From a virus, in the IMG/VR virus record IMGVR_UViG_3300046170_000361, positions 1 to 28,271 of that record: a stretch of DNA of 28,271 nt; one strand, 5' to 3'. Below the pieces are notes generated by a model, which had not been told where the DNA came from, did no database searches, and saw only the letters and a program-made list of their open reading frames with translations. Shown here piece after piece: positions 1 through 9,403 of the stretch (position 1 is the first letter of the stretch; every line of letters begins with the position of its first letter). The translations under genes were made by a program, and so were the position numbers.

Positions 1-1668
1 AATTCAGATGGGTTTACGGTTGGCGCTGATAGCGGTCTTAATAAGACCGGCGATGACCTTGTCTCATGGACATTCCGCAAGGCCAAGAATTTCTTTGACG
101 TTGTGACGTATACGGGTGATGGAAGCTCTAGCAATCAAATCCCTCATAGTCTGGGTATTAGGCCGGGGATGATTATTGTCAAGAGAACAGATAGCTCTGG
201 AGATTGGAGTGTTCTTGCCCGATATGACACTAAATCTGGCCAGTATAGGTACAGTGGCGGCAAGGCATCAGCGCCGTTTGGTTTAAATAACACAAACAGC
301 ATCGAAACCACCAATACGGAAGCTGATAGAAACGTAACAGGTGAGCATTTTGATGCCGCAAAAATATCTGGGCCTTTGTCATCAACGCAAGCAGACGTAG
401 ATCAAACAAATCAGTCTGGCGGTCAATACGTAGCCTACGTCTTCGCCCACGACGACTCCGATGAGTCGATGATTAAGTGCGGGAGCTATACGGGTAATGG
501 CAGTACAGACGGCCCAGAAATTGATCTGGGGTTTGAGCCTCAGTGGGTGATGATCAAAGCGGCAACTGTTGCCGGAGATTGGGGCATGGTAGACACCATG
601 CGCGGTCAGGGAGTTGATTCCGCAACCTCTCAGAAATTTAAGGCCAATGCCAGTGAGCCGGAAGCCTATTCTAATTTTATTAGATTAACTAGCACTGGTT
701 TTAAGCTCTCCGTGGCAGTCGCTGACATCAACGGCAGTGGTAGTAAGTTTATCTACATGGCTATTCGCAGGCCCACCAAGCCAGCGGAGGAGTTTGAGCC
801 AGAGGAGTTGTTTGCGGCTCTACCGAACACATTCGCAGACGGAGATCCCGGCTTTAAGACCGGATTCCCGGTAGACATGGCTATCAGCGATGGCGTTTCT
901 ATGGGCTACGACAAAGACATTGCATCCCGTCTCACCGGAACAAAAAGGCTGGAAACAAACACAGACAACCCAGAGGGAAATCAGCCTGCTAACAAGTGGG
1001 ACTACATGGACGGATTCCTGTCGGGATCGAACGGGGCCGATTATGGCTGGCTGTGGAGACGCGCCCCCGGCTTCATGGATGTTGTTTGTTATGAGGGTAC
1101 TGGGGCTAATGCAACGATTAGCCACAATTTAGGCGTTACTCCAGAACTAATGCTTCATAAATCCAGAACCGGTGGATCAGATTGGATAGTGCATACGCCA
1201 TCTATTATTGCGGCAGATAGTTTCTTGAGATTAAACCGCAACGACCTCCTTTTGCCAAACAGCAACCAAGGATATACAAACACTTCAGCGCCAACAGACA
1301 CGACATTTACTGTCGGTAATTATAAACTCAGTATGGGTGGTCAGACTTATGTCGCCTACCTCTTTGCCAGCGTCCCCGGCATATCAAAGGTGGGGAGCTA
1401 TACGGGGAATGGTTCAGAGGTTGAGGTTGACTGCGGCTTTACCAACGGCGCTCGCTGGTTGCTTATCAAGCGTACTGATGCGGATGGTGATTGGTATTTT
1501 ACGAGCAACCCGGGCGCTTTCATAATCCTTTCAAAGCTGAACACTACGGACGCCCCAGTCAACTATCAGTCCACCTACAACGACGTACCTTCTGGATTCA
1601 GGGTTACCTCAACGTCAGGCGACCTTTGCGTTGACGGCGCTGAATACATCTTTTACGCAATAGCATAG
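1..1668 (+). CDS. Tail fibre / receptor-binding protein, 5'-truncated
   Basis: The frame is open from the first base and ends at TAG 1666-1668, so the N-terminus lies outside the window; the first internal ATG (103) is not the true start. The visible ~555 residues contain four copies of a module with a YTGNGS-like opening, a stretch like DLGFEPQWVMIK and then GDW (near nt 100-240, 475-600, 1085-1200 and 1390-1530). This repeated beta-rich unit is common in marine phage tail fibres (DUF7483-like, named from memory). The C-terminus ends just after the last module, with no chaperone or peptidase domain seen. It is likely the distal, host-binding part of the tail. A small tail gene follows after 11 bp. 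Phage tail protein is confident; receptor binding is inferred from composition, repeats and position. Confidence 0.8.
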   Translation, partial: NSDGFTVGADSGLNKTGDDLVSWTFRKAKNFFDVVTYTGDGSSSNQIPHSLGIRPGMIIVKRTDSSGDWSVLARYDTKSGQYRYSGGKASAPFGLNNTNSIETTNTEADRNVTGEHFDAAKISGPLSSTQADVDQTNQSGGQYVAYVFAHDDSDESMIKCGSYTGNGSTDGPEIDLGFEPQWVMIKAATVAGDWGMVDTMRGQGVDSATSQKFKANASEPEAYSNFIRLTSTGFKLSVAVADINGSGSKFIYMAIRRPTKPAEEFEPEELFAALPNTFADGDPGFKTGFPVDMAISDGVSMGYDKDIASRLTGTKRLETNTDNPEGNQPANKWDYMDGFLSGSNGADYGWLWRRAPGFMDVVCYEGTGANATISHNLGVTPELMLHKSRTGGSDWIVHTPSIIAADSFLRLNRNDLLLPNSNQGYTNTSAPTDTTFTVGNYKLSMGGQTYVAYLFASVPGISKVGSYTGNGSEVEVDCGFTNGARWLLIKRTDADGDWYFTSNPGAFIILSKLNTTDAPVNYQSTYNDVPSGFRVTSTSGDLCVDGAEYIFYAIA

Positions 1669-1679
1669 GACTATCAACT

Positions 1680-2249
1680 ATGAGCAATTACAGAGTGCGA
1701 GAAACCGGAGGGGTTCATACCCAAGGCGAGATTCGCCGAATGAACCCTAACGTATCACTGCCACGGGTCTGGACACAGGCCACATGTGAGGGACTGGGTG
1801 TTGATCCGGTTCTTGAGGGTGAGCGCCCAGAGGTTGGTGAGTATGAGATGGTAGTGAGAGACGCCGTCACTCAGGTGAATGGTAACTGGACGCAGGCCTA
1901 TAAGACCGCGCCTATGTTCACTGCCACAGAGGATGCCACAGTAGATGAGCAGATAGCTGAGTACGAGGCTAACAAGCTCCAGAAGCGCCGTGAGGGCATG
2001 TCAGCGACCAACGAGAGCCTCAGACTACAGCTAGATCAAATAGGCGTGTACGGCGTTATGAGCGCGGCTGTGGCCACCTTAGATGCCAAGGCTGAGTACG
2101 AGGGTGTAGATGTCACGCCATACGCCATTCACTGGGGCTATGCCACGACCATCAACCGGCTTGATGAGTGGGTGACCGAGGTTGCAGAGGCGGCTGGTAT
2201 TACTGACGAACAACTTGATGACTTATTTGAGGCGGCGGGAGGCCAATAA
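1680..2249 (+). CDS. Small tail-associated protein, possible tail fibre assembly factor
   Basis: This 189-residue acidic protein starts 11 bp after the tail fibre, so it is probably co-transcribed with it. The N-terminal half has a beta-type segment on which a YEMVVRDAV / WTQAYKTAPMF pattern can be seen. The middle (about residues 85-120) is charged and probably helical. The EMVVRDAV...WTQAY pattern followed by a helical tail resembles small proteins downstream of phage tail fibres that act in fibre assembly (DUF4376-like), but I recognise this only loosely. The 3' end overlaps the last 50 bp of an HNH gene on the opposite strand. A tail role is inferred from position; the molecular function is unknown. 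Confidence 0.55.
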   Translation: MSNYRVRETGGVHTQGEIRRMNPNVSLPRVWTQATCEGLGVDPVLEGERPEVGEYEMVVRDAVTQVNGNWTQAYKTAPMFTATEDATVDEQIAEYEANKLQKRREGMSATNESLRLQLDQIGVYGVMSAAVATLDAKAEYEGVDVTPYAIHWGYATTINRLDEWVTEVAEAAGITDEQLDDLFEAAGGQ

Positions 2250-2703
2250 GATGATCAGATCGTTCAGCCATGATGCGGCGAAACCACGCAGTGGTGATGT
2301 TGGTTCCAGCGTACAAAGATCGCTTTTTGTAGTGGGTGTGAACGTAGCATCGCCCACTCGACTTGTGGCGATGCCAGTAAACTTTCTTGGCAGACCTTTG
2401 ATTAAGCTGATTCATAGAGTTATCGACAGCGCGAAGATTGCACAGTCTGTTATCGCTTTTGTCATGGTTAATGTGGTCAATCATTTCCGGCTCATCACCA
2501 TTTGCCAAAAACCATGCCAGCCTGTGTCCAAGGTATTGCCTGTATTCGTAGGTAATTTGAACGTAGCCATTTTTGCCGATAGATCCGGCAATGCTACCGG
2601 GCTTGATGCCTCGGCTTCTATTGATAAGCCAAATCAGATTTCCCGTTTCAGGGTCGTAGCGCAAGACATCGCGGATAGATTCAGGGATACTTTTGCGAGC
2701 CAT
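2200..2703 (-). CDS. HNH endonuclease, antisense to the late operon
   Basis: This 167-residue protein carries the HNH_3-type signature HRLAWFLANGDEPEMIDHIN followed by HDKSDNRLCNLRAV (about residues 59-92), with the DHINHDKSDNR metal and DNA-binding core intact. An N-terminal segment (IRDVLRYDPETGNLIW) is the usual leader of this phage-encoded family, and an AP2-like segment may follow the core. The start at 2703 has a clean GGAGG ribosome site at 2710-2714. It points against all neighbouring late genes and its 3' end runs 50 bp into the tail gene, as expected for a free-standing homing endonuclease that landed in an intergenic gap. It probably nicks or cuts DNA of related phages lacking it; the target is unknown. 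Confidence 0.85.
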   Translation of the reverse strand: MARKSIPESIRDVLRYDPETGNLIWLINRSRGIKPGSIAGSIGKNGYVQITYEYRQYLGHRLAWFLANGDEPEMIDHINHDKSDNRLCNLRAVDNSMNQLNQRSAKKVYWHRHKSSGRCYVHTHYKKRSLYAGTNITTAWFRRIMAERSDHLIGLPPPQISHQVVRQ

Positions 2704-2721
2704 ATCAAACCTCCATTTGAT

Positions 2722-3606
2722 GTGGTTAGGGGGCTGAGGATTGCCGTCCTCAGTACCCCGATTCTAGCATTGTCTCTGACAGCTTGCACCAGCGCGGAGG
2801 AAAGAGATGTCCACATGCACAACCAAATCCGAATGGTTCAAGTCCAAAAAGAAGCAGATTCAAAACTTGCGATTGCAGAAGCTAACGCAAAGGTGGCGCT
2901 GTATGAAGCTCTTGCTGATGTTGCCAGAACCAATCCGGAGCAGGCTAGTGCGGTGGTCGTTGCAATGGCAGTTCAGGGAGTTGGTCAAGAAAAAGAAGAT
3001 AGTGATACTCGCATAGTTCCCTTGCAACCCCTTCAAAATGAAACGCTGGAGTACGCTCGTGTATTTGCGGCTCCATTGATGAATGCAACAACAGCAGTCG
3101 CAACCGCTTACATCAACGCTGATGTGGCAAAGCGGCAGTCGGATAACGCGGCAAGGGTACAGGTGACAGATGCTCTCCAAGATTCAAGAATTGTTGAGGC
3201 GGTTGCGGAAGTGGGTATTGCGGCGGCTGAGACGAGTGGACTGTTTGTTAGCGGTGATAACTACGCGCTTAGTGATTCTGCAAGCATCTCTCAAGATCAG
3301 GCTTCTACTGTGGCGGAGACAACGACAACTACGGAAACAACTACGAGTAGTGAAATAACTGATAGCTACAACACAGAGAATGCAGACTCATATAACGATC
3401 AGTCTGATAACACTGATAACTCTTATGTGACCTATGGCGATAAGCAGATGACGTTGGAAAGTCTGCTGGCATTTCTTTCTGAAAGCGGAGAGCCGTACTC
3501 ATTCACTGTAGGAGAGGAAACCTACACAGACACTACTGAAGAGGAAGAGAATGCAGGCTTGAACTGCGTCCCTACCTTTGATGGCTTTGTCTGCACTGGA
3601 GAATAA
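2722..3606 (+). CDS. Predicted lipoprotein with helical core and Thr/Glu/Ser-rich tract
   Basis: From GTG 2722 the product has 294 residues. The first ~22 form a lipoprotein signal: basic start (VVRGLR), hydrophobic core (IAVLSTPILALSL) and lipobox LTAC. An Ala/Glu-rich helical region follows (about residues 35-75), then a Thr/Glu/Ser-rich tract (nt 3310-3410), and an acidic C-terminus containing two cysteines. The open frame extends upstream to 2182, antisense through the HNH gene, but I reject that extension because it buries the signal peptide. No ribosome site precedes GTG 2722. An ATG at 2720 would fit if the GGGGG run at 2728 lacked one G. There is no C-terminal membrane span, so it is not an obvious unimolecular spanin. 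An envelope role during adsorption, exclusion or lysis is speculative. Confidence 0.6.
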   Translation: MVRGLRIAVLSTPILALSLTACTSAEERDVHMHNQIRMVQVQKEADSKLAIAEANAKVALYEALADVARTNPEQASAVVVAMAVQGVGQEKEDSDTRIVPLQPLQNETLEYARVFAAPLMNATTAVATAYINADVAKRQSDNAARVQVTDALQDSRIVEAVAEVGIAAAETSGLFVSGDNYALSDSASISQDQASTVAETTTTTETTTSSEITDSYNTENADSYNDQSDNTDNSYVTYGDKQMTLESLLAFLSESGEPYSFTVGEETYTDTTEEEENAGLNCVPTFDGFVCTGE

Positions 3607-3607
3607 T

Positions 3608-4270
3608 ATGTCGGCTGACTACGACACTAGCACTCCCGGCATACAGGGAATTGAAGAAGTGCATGGCGCTACTGTTCTGGATGATGGCTCTATATATTTT
3701 GCTCCAAATGAGCTTTATGAAGAGCGCCAGAACAGAGACTTTACTTACAGGTCAGGGATAGATCCTATCGACTTTGCTGGTTACGTCAGAAGAAATGGCG
3801 TTAACGGCAATCAATCTCATGCTGGAAACATTCTTAATGACATGCTTTTGGAGTGGGATAAAGGCAACACAAATAGCTACGGTAACTATACAGCCAGACT
3901 GCTGACCTCAGATATGTTTGATGAGGCCACACAGCTAGCCGACATGATGGGTTCTCTTTATATGGATGGCCATAGTAAAGAGCAGATATATCAAATGATC
4001 GGCTTGGGCAATGGCGTAGCTGGTGCTTACAACTTAGGTGAGAATTACAGGCCGAGCTTTGGGCCTCACGATACGGCTGAGAATTACACGCCAAGCTTTG
4101 GACCTACCCAGATGAACATGAGGAATGCTGATCCTCAAGGGTCTGGAATGTTTAATATGATTTCGCCTGTATCTATTGGCTATCAGCCTGCTACTGGCGC
4201 AGAAGGAATGCTTACAAACTTTGTTTCTAACAACCGTCGATCTTTGATTAACAGCTTACTTCAAGGTTAG
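3608..4270 (+). CDS. Hypothetical late protein with short internal repeat
   Basis: I do not recognise this 220-residue protein. The start at ATG 3608 is chosen over an upstream in-frame start (3578) because GGAG lies just before it, and it begins one base after the lipoprotein stop. The C-terminal half contains a tandem pair, ENYRPSFGP and ENYTPSFGP, 13 residues apart (nt 4041-4105), and the sequence is rich in Asn, Gly, Tyr and Ser. No signal peptide or membrane span is seen. It sits between the lipoprotein and the large 775-residue protein in the late operon, so a minor virion or morphogenesis role is likely but unproven. Confidence 0.6.
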   Translation: MSADYDTSTPGIQGIEEVHGATVLDDGSIYFAPNELYEERQNRDFTYRSGIDPIDFAGYVRRNGVNGNQSHAGNILNDMLLEWDKGNTNSYGNYTARLLTSDMFDEATQLADMMGSLYMDGHSKEQIYQMIGLGNGVAGAYNLGENYRPSFGPHDTAENYTPSFGPTQMNMRNADPQGSGMFNMISPVSIGYQPATGAEGMLTNFVSNNRRSLINSLLQG

Positions 4271-4279
4271 GCATTAGCA

Positions 4280-6607
4280 ATGAGTGACCAAAACAATTAT
4301 TGGGTAATTACCAGCAGGGCTAAGGGGGATGCTAGCAACCCTTTTGGCGGCAGTGCCACAGCCAATCAAACCTCTCAACTTGTTCAGATGACAGAGGATC
4401 AGATACGTAAGGAGTATCAAGATTCTGGTCAGCTACAAGATCATTTTGGTTCCTTTGATAGTTACATGACTTACATTGGTGAGTCGCAGGATTGGGTTCA
4501 GTCTGCTGAATGGATGATGGCAAACCCTGAGTACGAAAAAGGTGAAAGAGAGTGGCTTTATAATAACAGAGAAGATGTCATGTACCGTCCCGGCGAAAGG
4601 GACGAACTGCAAAACAAAATCCAGACAGATATATCCCTCGCAAGGCAAAACGCCTATGCGCTCTGGCTAAATGAGGGCGCTGAGCTAATGGATAAGTGGG
4701 GTCTTAACCGCACTATCTATAACGATGATGGCGACAAATTTAAGTGGACAGGCTCTGGATACCAGAAGACCTACAAGGTAGATGATCACGCTGGCGTTGG
4801 CGATTACATAAAGACGGCTATAGTAACCGGTGCGGCGCTCGCGGCAACCCCTGCATTAGCTAGTGCATTAGGCGGGATTGGCGGTGCGGCCTTGCCTGCT
4901 GGTTTAGCTGGCCCTTCTGCCCCATTGATTGGCGGCAAACTTGCTACAGGGTTAGCGGCTGGGGCAACAAGCGCGGCTAGTCAGGGGCTTCTTACCGGGA
5001 GCATAGATCCGAAGTCTGTTCTTACCAGTGCTGTTATGGCTGGTATTAATCCCGGCGGGTATGTGGCTGATAACTATGTCCCGTGGAGAAAAACCGATTT
5101 CTTCACAGGAGACAAGAGCTGGGCCTTTGGTGGCGCTCCCCCTTCTAGCTTCATGGGTGGCTTAGTCAGCGGCACTGTTAATGATCTAGTCTCTAACGGA
5201 ATCATGAACGGCGAGATTGATCTGCAAGGCTCTTTAGAAAAGGGGCTGATATCTGGCGGCCTTAACTCTTTCAAAAATGCCTATGATGAGTACAGACTAA
5301 ACAGCGAGGAGAACCTTGCTGACGAATATCAATTCAACAATCCCGATGCGACTAGGGAGGAAGCATTAGCTTGGGCTAACTCTCCAATAAATGCAGACCG
5401 CCTAAACAAAACAGACTTGGGCGCACTGATTGGCGAAAATGGCCTGCTCAATTTTGTTCCTCAGCTCGATACATCAGGAATCCGAAATACCTTTGACTTT
5501 ATTGGCAATGGGGTAGATGGCCTGCTAAACGGCTTTGAGCTGGGTGACTACAGCACTATGGGGCTAATCAACAACCCTGTTGTTAATGGCGCGACTAGCT
5601 TACTAGGCAACTTGCTCCCCAGTGGATCAGGCGAGCCAAGCGACGATTTTCAAGCTCAGTGGGATCAGTTTAGTCAGGAGTGGTATGACAACAACAGCGG
5701 CAATTCTGATTTAATTGACAGCAACGGCAACCCAACCGTGGCTGGCGCAATAGATAAGAATCAGTATGTGACAACTAAGATCGACAACTATGATGCGTTT
5801 TACTATTCAAACTCTGGTGGCCTAAATGAAAACTATAGTTGGTCGCCCAATCCAAGGGGTGAGTCAGAGGTATGGGGGACGCTGGATGGCATAGATGGCA
5901 CATACTCAACAGGCGGCGTACCGATCTCGCCGATGATAGGCGCGGGCAACTCAACCATTAGCCCCATTCTGGATGCTGATGGCAACGTAACAAAGCCTTT
6001 GAACTTTGGCCCTGAGTTTACTGCCCCTGACTATGTTCAGCCCGGTTATTCAACAAACACCGTACTGTCATCAAACAATGATGCGGCGCTTAGAAACTAC
6101 GGACTGATTAGCCTTGTTCAAGATTTAACTGGTGATGATGACAAAAACGCCAGTAGCAACAGCAATGCCAGCAGTAATACAACAGACCTTAATGCGGGCG
6201 AAACCGCTGTCAGCAAAGATGAGACGCTAGCCGGTGCTGATCCTAATGCAGGCGAAACCGTTGTCAGCACGGGGGAGACGCTAACTGATAGCCAAACCGT
6301 TGTTAGTTCAACTGATGAGCTGGCAGGCGCTAGTAGCACTGATGAGCTGGCAAGCGGTAGTAGCGCGGTATTGCCGGGAACACCAACTGGAGGCAGGGGC
6401 GGGGCGCTCACAGATTGGACGGATCTATATGGCTATACAAAGATATCGCCTTACAAAAAAGCAAGGTTGAAGGTTTTGGCTGGGATGCTTTCAGGCATTC
6501 CCGGTGTGTCAATGGGTTCACTAGCTCTTAATTTTGGTAGTGAGAAAGATCCTTATCAGAAGATCGGCAGGGCGGTTTGGGATTTTGGACAGGAGCGAAA
6601 CGCATGA
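4280..6607 (+). CDS. Large putative virion protein with Gly/Ala-rich hydrophobic segment
   Basis: This 775-residue protein is not recognised by family. Residues 1-170 are polar and probably helical. Residues ~175-260 are Ala/Gly/Leu-rich and hydrophobic (AIVTGAALAATPALASALGG is one stretch), as in proteins that cross or enter a membrane. The middle is Asn/Gly/Ser-rich. Near residues 637-695 there are degenerate repeats of the form NAGETxVSxxETL and SSTDELAxG. The stop overlaps the tail tubular A start by ATGA (6604-6607), so the two are translationally coupled. Size, hydrophobic segment and place beside the tail tube genes suggest a structural or DNA-ejection component. No lysozyme or peptidase motif was seen. 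Confidence 0.6.
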   Translation: MSDQNNYWVITSRAKGDASNPFGGSATANQTSQLVQMTEDQIRKEYQDSGQLQDHFGSFDSYMTYIGESQDWVQSAEWMMANPEYEKGEREWLYNNREDVMYRPGERDELQNKIQTDISLARQNAYALWLNEGAELMDKWGLNRTIYNDDGDKFKWTGSGYQKTYKVDDHAGVGDYIKTAIVTGAALAATPALASALGGIGGAALPAGLAGPSAPLIGGKLATGLAAGATSAASQGLLTGSIDPKSVLTSAVMAGINPGGYVADNYVPWRKTDFFTGDKSWAFGGAPPSSFMGGLVSGTVNDLVSNGIMNGEIDLQGSLEKGLISGGLNSFKNAYDEYRLNSEENLADEYQFNNPDATREEALAWANSPINADRLNKTDLGALIGENGLLNFVPQLDTSGIRNTFDFIGNGVDGLLNGFELGDYSTMGLINNPVVNGATSLLGNLLPSGSGEPSDDFQAQWDQFSQEWYDNNSGNSDLIDSNGNPTVAGAIDKNQYVTTKIDNYDAFYYSNSGGLNENYSWSPNPRGESEVWGTLDGIDGTYSTGGVPISPMIGAGNSTISPILDADGNVTKPLNFGPEFTAPDYVQPGYSTNTVLSSNNDAALRNYGLISLVQDLTGDDDKNASSNSNASSNTTDLNAGETAVSKDETLAGADPNAGETVVSTGETLTDSQTVVSSTDELAGASSTDELASGSSAVLPGTPTGGRGGALTDWTDLYGYTKISPYKKARLKVLAGMLSGIPGVSMGSLALNFGSEKDPYQKIGRAVWDFGQERNA

Positions 6608-7431
6608 ACTACCTTGAAATGATTAATGAAGTATTGGTTCGCATGAGGGAGATAGAGATAACTCCTGAGCAGGGCGTACTAAGCAAGGATCTAGACCCCC
6701 AGCAGAAGATGGTATGCAAGCTGGTTAATGACGCCCGTAACTTTGTAATGCGAGCGCATACTTGGAATGCATTCAGAACTGTATGGATACTTGATCTTGC
6801 TCATGGCGTTAACCGTTACAACCTGAGAGGTGGCACAGAGCAGTCAACTATCAGCTTTATTCGCTACGACGATGGCCCCCTTATTCAAGAAGTGAACATG
6901 CACGAAATATCTAGCAGGCCGTCACGACAGGGTAGGCCCCTGTGGTTTGCTCCCGGCTGGGTCAATCTAGGAGATGCCAGCCCTATCGTTGTGAAGTCAT
7001 CGGAATATAACGAAAGTGAGTATGGTTCGTTTGCTGGGTATGGGCAGGGAGACGAGGTCATTAGACCCTTTAACGAAAAGTGCGTACAGATAGAGGTATG
7101 GCCTGTTCCTGACAACTCTTATGGCGGCACTGGTGATGTCTATAAATACACTGAAGCTCAGTTTGGATTAGGGCAATGGGGTCAAAAGGGATCTCAGCTA
7201 TTTGCTTATGGATATTCACAGCCTTCTCCTTTGTATGCTGATGAGGATCTAATGATTGTGCCTGATGATCCTGTCATGCACTTTGCCTTGGCTTATGCCA
7301 TTTCAGAAAGAGGTGAGGCTGGAGGCGCTACTGCACAGCAGGGGTTTGCCTTGGCTAAGCAATATTTGTCTGACGCTATATCGTGGGACGTTAACAACAG
7401 TCGTGGCGAATATATCTGGGAAGCCGTGTAA
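6604..7431 (+). CDS. Tail tubular protein A-like (adaptor / head-tail)
   Basis: The 275-residue product begins with NYLEMINEVLVRMREIEI, the characteristic helical N-terminus of T7 gp11-like tail tubular proteins A. The segment NDARNFVMRAHTWNAFR and the C-terminal helix (HFALAYAISERGEAGG) also fit that family, and the length is slightly above T7's ~196. In T7-like virions this protein forms the ring joining the portal to the nozzle. ATG 6604 is preferred to the upstream frame start because it has an AGGAG site and overlaps the preceding stop by ATGA. The next gene overlaps by one base (TAATG at 7431), giving the usual A-then-B order. Confidence 0.85.
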   Translation: MNYLEMINEVLVRMREIEITPEQGVLSKDLDPQQKMVCKLVNDARNFVMRAHTWNAFRTVWILDLAHGVNRYNLRGGTEQSTISFIRYDDGPLIQEVNMHEISSRPSRQGRPLWFAPGWVNLGDASPIVVKSSEYNESEYGSFAGYGQGDEVIRPFNEKCVQIEVWPVPDNSYGGTGDVYKYTEAQFGLGQWGQKGSQLFAYGYSQPSPLYADEDLMIVPDDPVMHFALAYAISERGEAGGATAQQGFALAKQYLSDAISWDVNNSRGEYIWEAV

Positions 7432-9392
7432 TGCAGTTGCAACAGTTAAGCATTCAAGGGCCGGGATCTCAGGGCTTAAACTCTGAGGTAAGCCCGTTTC
7501 AGCAGAGCATAGAGTTTGCTCTTAAGGCTGACAATGCTGTGATTGATAGGGTAGGCAGGCTTGCCGCACGAGAGGCTTTTGCTGATTATGTGTGGGAGAA
7601 CAACTTTTACCTTGATCCAGAAGAAGATTACGACATCGTGCGGATGGAAACCGTTATGCACGATCAAGAACAGCCTCCTGAAGTCACGCCGCTTGAGCCG
7701 TCTAAATATAATATGTCCGAATACTGCACTGCGGAATATGCAGGCTTAAACCTTGAGGACTCAGACTGCGCTCCCAACAGAGAGAATGCTTACCGTTTTG
7801 TAGAGCAGGCACAGGGAAGTCAATACGGCATAGGCCAATATGGCTTTGATGAGTACAACGGTTCATCAGTTGCTACTGGTTTTGATGATCACACTGTTGT
7901 TGGCATTGCTGGTATTTATAAGATGGAGCAAGCATATAGCTCTGAATACAACCGCCCTCAGTCAGAGTATGGAGTAATGGAGTACAGCCAAGAGCTGGAC
8001 TTTACTGTAAAGAGTTACGCCTACTACATAGTCTTTCAGATTAAAAAGGGAAGGCTAGAAAAGCTGGGCCTGTGGGAGCCAAAGAACGGACTTACTGATT
8101 GCCAGCTTGTCCCATTTATGGACAGCATATTCCTGTTTAGCAAAGGCGAGCCGCCCATAGCTTTCTATAAGGGGTCTTCTGCTTTCCTGTCCAGCCATCC
8201 TAATTACAAGCCACCAAGAGATGGTGACAGAGGTGTCGATGAGAATGGAGTTCCGATCGGACTTAACGTCATTGCTCCAGAGCTTAACGGAGATGTTGCT
8301 TGTGCCGCCTATGGTCGCCTTTGGGTTAGTGGTGTTAACGGCAATTATGATGTCATTTATTACTCTGATCTTCTTGTGCCTTATCAGTGGTATGACGGCT
8401 CTATTGATTCCTCTGAGGAAAAGCCAGAGGGTGAAGACCCCTTCAACTCAGGCGGCATCATTGATGTCAGAGAGTACTGGCCTACAGGTAACGACAAGAT
8501 TCAGGGCATAGCCGCACACAATGGCTTCCTGATTATCTTTGGTCGGCACTCAATCCTTATCTACTCTGGCGCACAGGGAGATCCTGCTGGCGAGAATGGT
8601 TTAAAGCTAGAGGACGCTATCAGGGATGTGGGACTCGTTAACCAAGACGCTATGTGCAACATTGGCTCTGACCATCTTTTTGTTGATCCTTTGGGGGTAC
8701 GCTCCCTTGGTCGAGTAATACAAGAGAAGTCTGTTCCTATAGCAGAGCCATCACTGAATGTCGCTACAGTAATCAGGGAGCAGATAGCAGAGAACAGGGA
8801 TACTGTCAGGCTTCATCACTTTATATCTAGGTCTCTGGTTGCTTGCTTGTTCCCCTTTGATAGAGAGGCATATGTCTTTCAGCTTGGTCAGCCTTCTGCT
8901 ACTGGTGGGCTGAAGGCAACCTTTTGGTCTGGTTGTGATTGGTATGACGGCTGTGCTGTTAGGTCGGACTACAAGACTAGAGAGCTTTTGGGTGGCATGG
9001 ACAGTCGTGGTGTCACGATGTATGACGGTTACGATCAGCCTGTAGCATACACCTTAAGCTATGAATCTACCGTTTTGTTAAGCGGCGACAATCTGATGAC
9101 TACTATGGTTCCAAAGTCTGTGCTGTATAGCTTTCACCATGACCGCAACACTACCAACCATGAAGACATTGACTTGTATTCACGCTGGGGGTTTGGCACT
9201 GAGCAGATGCCTTACATGGCTAAGTGTCACATGGCTAAGAAGAACGTCGCTAGCAACTTCACTACTTGCAAGGTCAACATGGCTGGGTCAGGCGACATGT
9301 TAAGAATAGGGTTTGATGTACCTGTTAATAGCCATCCATTTTCAATGCAACAGATTTCTATTAATACGCACTCTGGGCGTAGAACAGTTTAA
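7431..9392 (+). CDS. Tail tubular protein B-like (tail nozzle)
   Basis: The 653-residue protein directly follows tail tubular A with a one-base overlap. The opening segment (SIQGPGSQGLNSEVSPFQQS) and the motif KADNAVIDRVGRLAAREAF match the way T7 gp12-like nozzle proteins begin in podoviruses. The middle contains beta-propeller-like segments such as AAYGRLWVSGVNGNYDVIYY and GIAAHNGFLIIFGRHSILIY, which recur in this family. It is predicted to form the hexameric nozzle at the tip of the short tail, through which DNA exits and to which fibres attach. No peptidoglycan-hydrolase motif is visible. The assignment rests on gene order plus these blocks. Confidence 0.8.
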   Translation: MQLQQLSIQGPGSQGLNSEVSPFQQSIEFALKADNAVIDRVGRLAAREAFADYVWENNFYLDPEEDYDIVRMETVMHDQEQPPEVTPLEPSKYNMSEYCTAEYAGLNLEDSDCAPNRENAYRFVEQAQGSQYGIGQYGFDEYNGSSVATGFDDHTVVGIAGIYKMEQAYSSEYNRPQSEYGVMEYSQELDFTVKSYAYYIVFQIKKGRLEKLGLWEPKNGLTDCQLVPFMDSIFLFSKGEPPIAFYKGSSAFLSSHPNYKPPRDGDRGVDENGVPIGLNVIAPELNGDVACAAYGRLWVSGVNGNYDVIYYSDLLVPYQWYDGSIDSSEEKPEGEDPFNSGGIIDVREYWPTGNDKIQGIAAHNGFLIIFGRHSILIYSGAQGDPAGENGLKLEDAIRDVGLVNQDAMCNIGSDHLFVDPLGVRSLGRVIQEKSVPIAEPSLNVATVIREQIAENRDTVRLHHFISRSLVACLFPFDREAYVFQLGQPSATGGLKATFWSGCDWYDGCAVRSDYKTRELLGGMDSRGVTMYDGYDQPVAYTLSYESTVLLSGDNLMTTMVPKSVLYSFHHDRNTTNHEDIDLYSRWGFGTEQMPYMAKCHMAKKNVASNFTTCKVNMAGSGDMLRIGFDVPVNSHPFSMQQISINTHSGRRTV

Positions 9393-9403
9393 GGAGAAGA
9401 CTG

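Noticed and set aside
2182-2721. Upstream extension of the lipoprotein frame
   Set aside because: It is antisense through an HNH gene with its own ribosome site and would bury a signal peptide internally.
6118-6411. 97-residue antisense frame rich in Ser/Ala/Leu
   Set aside because: Shadow of repeated codons in the large virion gene; no ribosome site or neighbour support.
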